A DNA stretch of 6,742 nucleotides, taken from NCBI GenBank assembly GCA_011049745.1, contig DRHE01000315.1, positions 1 through 6,742 on the forward strand. Reading direction: 5' to 3'. The notes beneath the pieces are model-generated. The model did no database searches. It was not told the origin of the DNA and saw nothing but the letters and a program-made list of their open reading frames with translations. A program made the translations under genes and the position numbers. The DNA comes from Spirochaetales bacterium. Its GTDB lineage: Bacteria; Spirochaetota; Spirochaetia; SZUA-6; DRHE01. Positions within the stretch are counted from its first letter, which is position 1, and each line of letters opens with the position of its first letter. Of the stretch, positions 1-6,225 are shown piece by piece.

Positions 1-19
1 AGATGTGTATAAGAGACAG
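1..19. other. Synthetic Tn5 mosaic-end (Nextera-type) adapter remnant
   Basis: The bases AGATGTGTATAAGAGACAG match the 19-bp hyperactive Tn5 mosaic end exactly. That end is a synthetic hybrid of the natural IS50 inside and outside ends and is used in tagmentation libraries. It sits flush with position 1, as untrimmed adapter at a contig end would. Natural IS50 ends differ from it at several positions, and no transposase gene is nearby. I read it as a library artefact, not a mobile element; the genome itself probably begins at about base 20. Confidence 0.96.
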
Positions 20-111
20 CACCTGACCCCGGTGAAATTATCCTGATGCAAGGGGAAAAGGCCAGGCCTCTTCCCATTTATAACAAAGATGAGCTGTTAA
101 AAGTGCTTTAG
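20..111 (+). CDS. C-terminal fragment of an unidentified protein (5' end missing)
   Basis: The frame that ends at TAG (109-111) is open back to the adapter and encodes about 30 residues, beginning PDPGEIILMQGEK and ending NKDELLKVL. The mix of acidic, basic and hydrophobic residues and the amphipathic final helix look like the C-terminus of a soluble protein. The start lies beyond the contig end; the in-frame ATG at 46-48 has no convincing ribosome binding site and is probably internal. The gene runs towards the minus-strand operon and ends 150 bp from the last gene of that operon. I do not recognise the family and assign no function. The fragment is short, so even its coding status is only likely. 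Confidence 0.5.
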
Positions 112-261
112 ATTAGTTGCCTTGTACCCAGCGCAGATTACATCCACAACCGAAGTTCTAAAAGCGAAAAGACAATAAAATATGCTTTAGCGCTGGACTT
201 GATTATTATTTGCGCTGAAGGCGCAAGACTTCAAAGGTAATAGCATTTCAGCTGTTTTTCA
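112..261. other. Convergent intergenic region with small inverted repeats
   Basis: This 150-bp stretch separates the two converging genes and is A/T-rich with scattered GCGC tetramers. I see no open frame of note, no tRNA-like fold and no promoter pair I would defend. It contains a 6-bp hairpin (TTGCGC/GCGCAA, 210-226), a long-range inverted repeat CCAGCGC (128-134) / GCGCTGG (190-196), and a weak CAGCT/AGCTG pair (249-253 / 264-268) that runs into the end of the HD-GYP gene. None is followed by a run of T on either strand, so a canonical intrinsic terminator is not visible. Termination could be Rho-dependent or use these imperfect structures. Confidence 0.6.
210..226. repeat. Small inverted repeat (TTGCGC-N5-GCGCAA), possible weak bidirectional terminator
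   Basis: A perfect 6-bp stem TTGCGC/GCGCAA encloses the 5-nt loop TGAAG. It lies between two converging genes, where a shared terminator would be expected. The flank downstream on the minus strand is ATAATAATC and that on the plus strand is GACTTCAAAG, so a U-tract is missing in both directions. The loop bases TGAAG can instead pair with CTTCA at 229-233, which gives a competing fold. The repeat itself is plain to see; a terminator role is weak inference. Confidence 0.3.
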
Positions 262-2238
262 TTAGCTGTCACGGATCTTTTTGAAGATCCTGGCATCGAT
301 GAATATCCTCAGGAGCTCAGAGTCAATGTGGTTGTCTTCCACTTCATACTTCAGGATATCCAGAGCCCGCACTTTGGTGACTGCCTTTTTATAGGGCCGG
401 TCCATGGCGGTCAGGGCATCATAGATATCGGCTATAGTCATCATCCTGGTCTGGATAGGTATCTCCTCCTCTACCAGGCTGCGGGGGTAGCCCGCGCCGT
501 TAAGCTTTTCATGGTGTCCATAGGCGATTACCGGGATTTTCTTCATCTCTTTGGTCCAGGGTATGGTCTTTAAGAATTGATAGCTGTGGGTTACATGTGA
601 TTCGATTTCCAGCCTCTCGTCATCATCAAGGCTGCCCTTTTTCATCCTCAGTTTTATATATTCATCATCGGTGAGCAGAGGAAATTCTGTGCCTTGCTGG
701 TCCACCCAGCTTTCAAATCTGATTTTTTCAATAAGCTTTGAAGGCGCTTCCGCCATAACAGAGGGTTCATTCACCGCGATAATAGTAGTCAGATAGTTAT
801 TGATTTCAGCCAATCTCTTCTTGACCCGGTTTTCAAAATAATCGATTTTAGCCAAGTAGGCTTCTTTTCCTTCGGATAGCAAAAAATTGAAGCGTTCCTT
901 CATTACAGAGAGCTCAACTGCTTTCTGGATGTAGGCAAAGCGCATTTTGATCTGTTCCAGTTGGTGGGGATAGAGTTTTTTAGCCTTGACCAGCACATGC
1001 TCCCGCACCCCGACCTTGCCGAAATCGTGGAGCAGACTGGCATAGCGGATCTCTTTTATCTCTTCCACCGAAAAAATCACCTTCCGGTAAATGCCGCTGC
1101 TGTAGCGGTTTACCGCTTCAGCCAGCCCCACCGTGTAAAGCGCCACCCTGTTGGAATGACCGGAAGTGGTTGGGTCTCGAGATTCAATTGCCGTAACCGA
1201 AGCCCTGACAAAACCCTCAAAGAGATCCTCTATCTCCTGATAGAGCATATTATTCTCTAAAGAGACAGCCGCCTGGGAAGCTAATGATAGAACTAAGGAT
1301 TCATTCTCTTTATTAAAGGGCAGAACCATTTTCCGGGCTGTTTCTTTTGAGGAAATACGGCCCGCAGTATCCTTTTTGCGGTTGATCAATTGTATAGCCC
1401 CGATGATTGTGTCTTTATGGTCCTTCATGGGAACGGTAAGCATACTTTTGGTTCGATAACCGGTTTTATCATCGTAGCTCTTATTAAATGAGTATTCCCG
1501 GTTTCCGGGTATAAGATAGGCATCTTTAATATTGAGCACTTCGCCGGTAAGGGCTACATAACCGCCGATAGATTTTTTATTCAACGGCATGGAGAATTCG
1601 GAAAAGTCCGCGGGATTAGAGTCATTCTGGGCAATTTTAAAGAGCAGGCTCTTCTGCCCGGTTTTAGCATCAGTATTAATAAGATAGAGGCTTCCGGCAT
1701 CGGAAACAGTGATGCCTCTGATGCGTCCCAGGATAAGATCAAGAAGTTTATCATTGTCCCTCTCCGCCGAAAGGGCAATGCCCACTTCCAGCAGCTCCTT
1801 GTTCTCTTTATTTTTTATCTTGAGCATTTCTTCTTTGCGGGAGAGCTCATTCTCCAAAAAGAGAGTGCGGTAGAGATTTCTTATTATTCTCAATAATTGC
1901 CTTTCATCGGCAAAGGAATTGATCTCCTGATATATCAAGTCATCCGGGATTTTACTTACAGCGCTTTCAGCATTTACAACATTTACAGCACTGTCCCGGT
2001 CGCCATCAGGATTCCAGAGGAGAATTGAACCAGGCGCAAATCTGGGGCTGGTAATATGCTCACTATTCTTAACAATAAAATCCCGATCCATCAGATAGGC
2101 GGTTAGGGCCTTATTCATATTGGCCTCAGGCGCAGGCAGGATTTCTTTGATTGGACTTATAATGATATTCTTTTCCCTGTTTACGGCCGGGGGAAGGTCG
2201 GGTATGCCTTCCGATATCTGCAAATAGAGTTTTTGCAA
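262..2238 (-). CDS. GAF-HD-GYP protein, probable cyclic-di-GMP phosphodiesterase
   Basis: This 658-residue protein has no signal peptide or membrane segment and is probably cytosolic. It has an unassigned N-terminal region (about 1-125), a short coiled coil (about 126-152), a GAF sensor domain (about 155-327, with GGYVALTGEVLNI and the YRTKSMLTVPM core) and a C-terminal HD-GYP domain (about 335-650). HD-GYP enzymes hydrolyse cyclic di-GMP with a metal centre. The expected residues are present: H361, H404-D405 with K408, H548, H575-H576, G583-Y584-P585 and D604. The GYP motif reads HHEKLNGAGYP, with N580 where Asp is commonest. About 142 residues separate D405 from H548, far more than in short HD-GYP proteins, which places it in a long-insert subfamily. 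Translation starts at TTG (2236-2238) behind AGGAG with a 6-nt gap; the first in-frame ATG is only at residue 41. The gene ends with tandem stops TAA TGA. It is the last gene of the operon, 22 nt after the TPR gene. The ligand bound by the GAF domain is unknown. Confidence 0.93.
   Translation of the reverse strand: MQKLYLQISEGIPDLPPAVNREKNIIISPIKEILPAPEANMNKALTAYLMDRDFIVKNSEHITSPRFAPGSILLWNPDGDRDSAVNVVNAESAVSKIPDDLIYQEINSFADERQLLRIIRNLYRTLFLENELSRKEEMLKIKNKENKELLEVGIALSAERDNDKLLDLILGRIRGITVSDAGSLYLINTDAKTGQKSLLFKIAQNDSNPADFSEFSMPLNKKSIGGYVALTGEVLNIKDAYLIPGNREYSFNKSYDDKTGYRTKSMLTVPMKDHKDTIIGAIQLINRKKDTAGRISSKETARKMVLPFNKENESLVLSLASQAAVSLENNMLYQEIEDLFEGFVRASVTAIESRDPTTSGHSNRVALYTVGLAEAVNRYSSGIYRKVIFSVEEIKEIRYASLLHDFGKVGVREHVLVKAKKLYPHQLEQIKMRFAYIQKAVELSVMKERFNFLLSEGKEAYLAKIDYFENRVKKRLAEINNYLTTIIAVNEPSVMAEAPSKLIEKIRFESWVDQQGTEFPLLTDDEYIKLRMKKGSLDDDERLEIESHVTHSYQFLKTIPWTKEMKKIPVIAYGHHEKLNGAGYPRSLVEEEIPIQTRMMTIADIYDALTAMDRPYKKAVTKVRALDILKYEVEDNHIDSELLRIFIDARIFKKIRDS
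273..290 (-). repeat. 7-bp hairpin just before the HD-GYP stop codon
   Basis: GGATCTT (273-279) and AAGATCC (284-290) form a perfect 7-bp stem around a 4-nt loop. It lies in the last codons of the HD-GYP gene, where it encodes part of RIFKKIRDS. In the minus-strand transcript it is followed by GTGACAGCTAATGAAAAACAGC and not by a U-tract. It could protect the 3' end of the mRNA or mark the end of the operon, but it may also be a chance product of the coding sequence. Confidence 0.35.
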
Positions 2239-2244
2239 TTCCTA

Positions 2245-2249
2245 CTCCT
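2245..2249 (-). promoter_or_regulatory. Ribosome binding site that fixes the TTG start of the HD-GYP gene
   Basis: On the minus strand AGGAG stands 6 nt before TTG (2238-2236), inside the 22-nt gap after the TPR gene. No in-frame ATG occurs until residue 41, and the residues between the TTG and that ATG look like protein. This site is therefore the main support for TTG as the true start. Confidence 0.75.
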
Positions 2250-2260
2250 AAAGTAACAAT

Positions 2261-4072
2261 CTAATGTAATTCATATATTTGTTCAATAATTCCCTGGATT
2301 AATTCAGCGGCCCGCTTCCCGGCACTGCCGCCCGCGGAAGCAGCTGAACCCTGAACCACGATCTGAGAACGGGAAATATCGGTGAGCCTGAAGCGGGCAT
2401 TATTCTTATCTTCCAGTTGGATCCAAAGCTCATACCTGTATTTATTATCGGCAGGCGCACCCTGATTTCGAGCAACCGCGGAAACCAAAGAACCCGCTCT
2501 CTTTAATAAAGGGCGGAAGTGGGGTATACGACTGTCTCTTTCCTGCCCCTCCGGAAGAGAAACCCTCAAAAGCAGGGGTAGGCCAAAACCATACTGCAGC
2601 AGGGCCCCCGGGTTAATCTCATACAATTGATTAATGGCAAGCAGCCGCTCCTCGCTGTTGCCGGGCAGCAGTGGGATCAACAACCTCAAGCCCCTGGCAA
2701 TTTCCTCTTTCTCCCAGAAGGGATCAAAGCCGGCCAAAGAATTTTTAAGCATCTCCGGCGAGCGGCGCAGTTTTGCCTCATCCTGATAATAAAAGGCCTC
2801 TGAATGAGCCGCCAGCCGGGTTTCAATTTCCCTGGCCCCGGAGAGGTATTTAAGGGCTATCTGCCGGTAACTTTCGTTTCCATGAAAGAACTCCAGGTAA
2901 GCATCAAGAAAATTTCCCTCGGCCAGATAGGCCCGTCCCACCTGCAGGGAGTATACCTTGAATTTCTGCTTATGGTAGTAAGCCAGCAGGCGGTATTTGA
3001 TACCCTTAAAGATGCTCTTGATCCACGCCGGCAGACCCGACACAGGTTTCATTGCCTCTACCCTGGACAGGCCCAGGTAGATGTCCGCCAGGATCTCATG
3101 GATGTCTTTATAATGGCGATCCAGATCAATACCGTAGTAATACATCCAGGATAACTCAGGGGAATGGAGCACCTCTTCTGATAACTTCCGGGCAAGCTCA
3201 AGACGGCCGAACTTCTGATAAAGAATTGCCAGATTCACCTTGGTCAGGGGCGTTGTGTCTCTGGCCAGCGCTGCCTGGTATTCAGCGTGGGCCAGATCGA
3301 AATCCATGCGTGATTGATAGAGCTCGCCCCTGGCCAGATGGCCCGGCGCCCTGTCTGCCATGGCTATGGACTCCTCGGTATAACGCAGCGAAGAGTTGTA
3401 GTGATAGAAATTGTGTTCGAGCAGAGAGAGGTTATAATAGGCAATTGAAGCAAAATAGTCATCTCCCTCCTCCAGTGCTCTCTCTATTGACTTCTCATAA
3501 AAATGTTTTGCCTGTTCGTAATTGTAAAGACCGGAGTAGATGGTGCCGAGGGTCATGAAGAGCCCGTGATCCGCTCCATGTTCCTCTAAAGCCTGAAGAA
3601 TGATCTTCTCACCCTTTTCCAGCTGGTGGGTTTTAAAATACATCCAGGCCAGATCGTCGATAGTGAGTATACTATCCGGATAGATTGATAGTATCTGCTC
3701 TAAGTAGTCTATAGACTCCTGCTCCAGGTTCAATTTACCATATGAATGTGATATCTGGTTCAGCGCATAAAAATCCTGCTCACCCTTTTTCTCGGCTTCG
3801 AGATACTCCTCTAAAGCCAGTTTATAGAGCTCTTTGTCATAGTAAAGATCAGCCAGAAGCAGATTCAATCTGGAAGAATCGGGAAACTTCTTTTTGCCCT
3901 CCTCGATATACCTGGTGGCACTCTCATAATACTCTTTGGCAATAGCCTCGCTGGCCTGCTCATAATACCATTCCAGGGTTGACTCTTCCTGGCTCACAGC
4001 CCGCGGTATGATAACAATCAACAGAAGGAGAAAAAAAATAGATTGATGCATCTTGATGTACATGCTGCTCAT
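2261..4072 (-). CDS. Exported TPR-repeat protein with uncharacterised C-terminal domain
   Basis: This 603-residue protein begins with a signal peptide: a basic n-region ending around K7-H9, a hydrophobic core (about 11-22) and a likely signal peptidase I site after A25-V26-S27, leaving a mature N-terminus at Q28. No lipobox cysteine is present, so it should be soluble in the periplasm or bound to a partner. From about 33 to 306 it is a row of about seven or eight tetratricopeptide repeats, with typical YY..A...... and LA.LY/AW.Y patterns; such arrays are protein-binding scaffolds. A further helical stretch (about 320-430) may hold divergent repeats. The last 115 residues (about 489-603) change to a mixed alpha/beta pattern, including YRYELWIQLED, a Gly/Ala/Ser-rich turn near 575-585 and a final amphipathic helix; I do not recognise this domain. 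The ATG overlaps the upstream stop codon (ATGA); Met4 and Met8 are alternative starts. Bat-type operons also carry TPR proteins, so a role in assembling or recognising envelope complexes is plausible but inferred. Confidence 0.88.
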   Translation of the reverse strand: MSSMYIKMHQSIFFLLLLIVIIPRAVSQEESTLEWYYEQASEAIAKEYYESATRYIEEGKKKFPDSSRLNLLLADLYYDKELYKLALEEYLEAEKKGEQDFYALNQISHSYGKLNLEQESIDYLEQILSIYPDSILTIDDLAWMYFKTHQLEKGEKIILQALEEHGADHGLFMTLGTIYSGLYNYEQAKHFYEKSIERALEEGDDYFASIAYYNLSLLEHNFYHYNSSLRYTEESIAMADRAPGHLARGELYQSRMDFDLAHAEYQAALARDTTPLTKVNLAILYQKFGRLELARKLSEEVLHSPELSWMYYYGIDLDRHYKDIHEILADIYLGLSRVEAMKPVSGLPAWIKSIFKGIKYRLLAYYHKQKFKVYSLQVGRAYLAEGNFLDAYLEFFHGNESYRQIALKYLSGAREIETRLAAHSEAFYYQDEAKLRRSPEMLKNSLAGFDPFWEKEEIARGLRLLIPLLPGNSEERLLAINQLYEINPGALLQYGFGLPLLLRVSLPEGQERDSRIPHFRPLLKRAGSLVSAVARNQGAPADNKYRYELWIQLEDKNNARFRLTDISRSQIVVQGSAASAGGSAGKRAAELIQGIIEQIYELH

Positions 4073-6225
4073 CCCCTGCTCCGCAGAGTGTTAATGGGAT
4101 TCAAGAAGCCGAGAACACGCAAGTATAGGGCATAGCTGCTTCTATAACTGCTTATAAAGGAACGGTAAGATGCCAGCCCATTGCTGAAATCACTGCCGTT
4201 GAACTCCCGGCCGAAAGCTGCTTTCAGGTAGCAGGCGCACCAGTCAGTCAATTGCAGACCATGTTCCCGCTCCATTCTTTCGGCGTACTCAAAAATTGAT
4301 TCCTCAGGAGAACGGATCAAACCCAGTCCATAGGGCCGGATTAAACTGAAGCGGAATAGATACTTTATCTTATCCCTCTCTTTAGATGCGCTTGCAAAGA
4401 AGACAAAAAGATGCAGTTTAACAGTGCAAATAAATAGTAGATATAATAGGGGAATGGTTATATACCAGAGGCGCGCTAAAAAAAGAATGCCCGCTCCAAC
4501 CTGCCGGCCAATCCCAAAAACCCTTTCTCCAAGCTCCAGTCCATCCGCCTCCTCAACCTTCAGCTCATCCTGGTGGTTGAGGATCTCTTCAATAAGCCGG
4601 GAAAAATTATTAATATCAAAACCGAAAGAAAAAGAAAACTCTTCACCGGGCGCTATCTCTTCAGAAGTGGCGTCAACCTCTATCCAGCCGTAATCGCCAA
4701 AATAAACCTCGCTCCAGGCGTGGGCCTGGAAGGCGCGTATTTCATAAAAATTCAACACCTCCTGAGCCGGATCCACGTAAAAGCCCACCGCAACGCGGGC
4801 CGGAATACCAATGCTGCGGCAGAGCAGGGCCATGGCAAAGGCAAAATAGGAGCAATACCCCTTTTGACTGTTAAAAAGAAAATGATGAAGCTGATTCTCC
4901 TCTGCTGACATTCCCGGTTTTAATGAGTAAAAATAGTTAGTTTTCAGGTAATCTCTAATCAACATGACCCGGCGGTAATAATTATCTTCCCCGGCCGTAA
5001 TCTCCCTGGCCAGGCCGGCTATTCTTTCGTCATCTCCATATTCAGTATAGAATCTATGAACCGGGTCAGGTAATTTTTCACGATCCCCCTCTTCCAGTTC
5101 AAAGGGCAGGGCCTCACTTGAACGGGAAAGAACGCGGTAGATCCTCAAAAAGGAAGAGGATTCCCAGTTTTGCAACGGCGTTACCTTGACGGGATAGTTT
5201 ATAGAGATAAGGGATGTGGGGTCAAAATTTATAAAAAAGTATTCCTGCTTGATTTCCGACCGGCTCAGGTAACCCGGGTCGGAAAAGCTTTCAACTGAAT
5301 CGGGAACAGTAACCGGGAATTCCTCAATTCCTCTTTTTCTGAGATGATAGAATCCCCGGCCGGGGTCATATCCGGATAGAATAAAGCGCCTTAACAAGAG
5401 CCTTTGGGCCGGTCCTTCTTTGCGGAAGAGCATCACCAGGTCCTCGGATAGCTTAATATCACTTTCCAGCCTGATAAACTGTGAAAAATCAAAGCGGAAA
5501 AGCGTAGGCTTCATCAAGCCGCCCCCGGCGCGCACGGCGCCTTCACTGTATCTTCCCAGGATAAAAAAGAGGAGGATCAACAGCAGGGGAATTAGCAGCC
5601 ATGCGAATGATAGAAATGATTTAAGCTCTGTACTTAAAGATTGCTCAATTTGCGATTGTTTTACCAGCTCCCTGCCTTTCTGAGAGAGCACCAAAACCAG
5701 GATCTCCAGGAAGATAAAGAGCAGTAAAAAATAAGCGAAAAAGGATGGATGGGGATAAAGACTGATGCGGTAATTGGCCTCACTCCAGAAAACAACCATG
5801 AGCAGCAGCGCATTGAGCGCTACTTCCAGTGCGGTAAATAGGTGATAGCGCAGCGAGAGAAAATTAAAGAGCCAGACTATGAAGAAGGGAATAAGAGCGG
5901 CAAAAAAATCATTATCAAAGTAAAAAAAATTAAGGTCAGCCTCCAGGCCGGCTGAAAGAGCCTGCAGCGCCCCAAAGACCATAAAGAATATTCCCCTGAG
6001 CAGTACCGGTATGAACAGCACCAGCAGGAGTGAGGGAAGAAAACGCAAGCGGGCAATCTCCAGCCAGAGGGATAAAAGGAGGGCCAGAATAAAGGTTGCA
6101 CTCAAAAAGAGCAGTCTCAGCTCACCCTTGAAGTGGAGGAAAGCATTGATCAGCAGCAAATACAATACCAGGTTGCGCAGAATAAAAAGCAGCGCTGCCC
6201 GTTTCAGATTAAAGCCGGTGAACAT
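4069..6225 (-). CDS. TgpA-type membrane transglutaminase-like protein
   Basis: This 718-residue protein has about seven hydrophobic membrane segments in its first 225 residues (roughly 10-31, 33-55, 61-87, 105-127, 128-148, 158-182, 203-225), a DUF3488/TgpA-like layout. A large extracytoplasmic part follows (about 226-570). Within it lies a transglutaminase core with the papain-like triad C458 (in KGYCSYFAFAMALL), H502 (in QAHAWSEVYF) and D518 (in YGWIEVDAT). One long hydrophobic stretch (about 577-611) returns the chain to the cytoplasm. The tail (about 615-718) resembles DUF4129, with RSPEESIFEYAERM and a later LTDWCACYLKAAFG helix. K8 and R9 near the N-terminus support a cytoplasmic start, and seven segments put the catalytic core in the periplasm. 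The family may act as protease, transglutaminase or amidase; the substrate is unknown. The start is well supported by GGAGG 7 nt upstream. The gene overlaps the DUF58 gene by 17 nt and the TPR gene by 4 nt. Confidence 0.93.
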   Translation of the reverse strand: MFTGFNLKRAALLFILRNLVLYLLLINAFLHFKGELRLLFLSATFILALLLSLWLEIARLRFLPSLLLVLFIPVLLRGIFFMVFGALQALSAGLEADLNFFYFDNDFFAALIPFFIVWLFNFLSLRYHLFTALEVALNALLLMVVFWSEANYRISLYPHPSFFAYFLLLFIFLEILVLVLSQKGRELVKQSQIEQSLSTELKSFLSFAWLLIPLLLILLFFILGRYSEGAVRAGGGLMKPTLFRFDFSQFIRLESDIKLSEDLVMLFRKEGPAQRLLLRRFILSGYDPGRGFYHLRKRGIEEFPVTVPDSVESFSDPGYLSRSEIKQEYFFINFDPTSLISINYPVKVTPLQNWESSSFLRIYRVLSRSSEALPFELEEGDREKLPDPVHRFYTEYGDDERIAGLAREITAGEDNYYRRVMLIRDYLKTNYFYSLKPGMSAEENQLHHFLFNSQKGYCSYFAFAMALLCRSIGIPARVAVGFYVDPAQEVLNFYEIRAFQAHAWSEVYFGDYGWIEVDATSEEIAPGEEFSFSFGFDINNFSRLIEEILNHQDELKVEEADGLELGERVFGIGRQVGAGILFLARLWYITIPLLYLLFICTVKLHLFVFFASASKERDKIKYLFRFSLIRPYGLGLIRSPEESIFEYAERMEREHGLQLTDWCACYLKAAFGREFNGSDFSNGLASYRSFISSYRSSYALYLRVLGFLNPINTLRSRG
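4079..4082 (-). promoter_or_regulatory. Ribosome binding site of the TPR gene inside the transglutaminase gene
   Basis: GGAG lies 6 nt before the ATG at 4072-4070, within the last codons of the transglutaminase gene. The start codon shares the sequence ATGA with the upstream stop, the typical layout for translational coupling or re-initiation. The G-run CAGGGG directly before the ATG could instead serve Met4 at a 9-nt distance, so the exact start remains slightly open. Confidence 0.6.

Noticed and set aside
249..268. CAGCT/AGCTG hairpin at the operon end as an intrinsic terminator
   Set aside because: The stem is only 5 bp with a 10-nt loop, and on the minus strand it is not followed by a U-run.
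328..573. 81-codon + strand frame and similar small frames at 961-1260, 2804-3154, 3742-3945, 4424-4693, 4573-4908, 5420-5683 and 6300-6494
   Set aside because: All are shadows of the four long minus-strand genes and have no recognisable domain or independent context.
1581..1778. 65-codon minus-strand frame (and another at 5877-6101)
   Set aside because: These are alternative frames inside the HD-GYP and transglutaminase genes; both main frames show uninterrupted family motifs through these stretches.
2532..2540. CTGTCTCTT, a partial match to the Tn5 mosaic end (also AAGAGACAG at 1260-1268)
   Set aside because: Only 9 bases match, and both lie inside uninterrupted coding frames, so they are chance and not adapter or assembly joins.
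3052..3558. 168-codon open frame on the + strand
   Set aside because: It lies wholly antisense to the TPR gene, its product is rich in Pro, Cys, Trp and Arg with no domain pattern, and the minus frame is clearly the real one.
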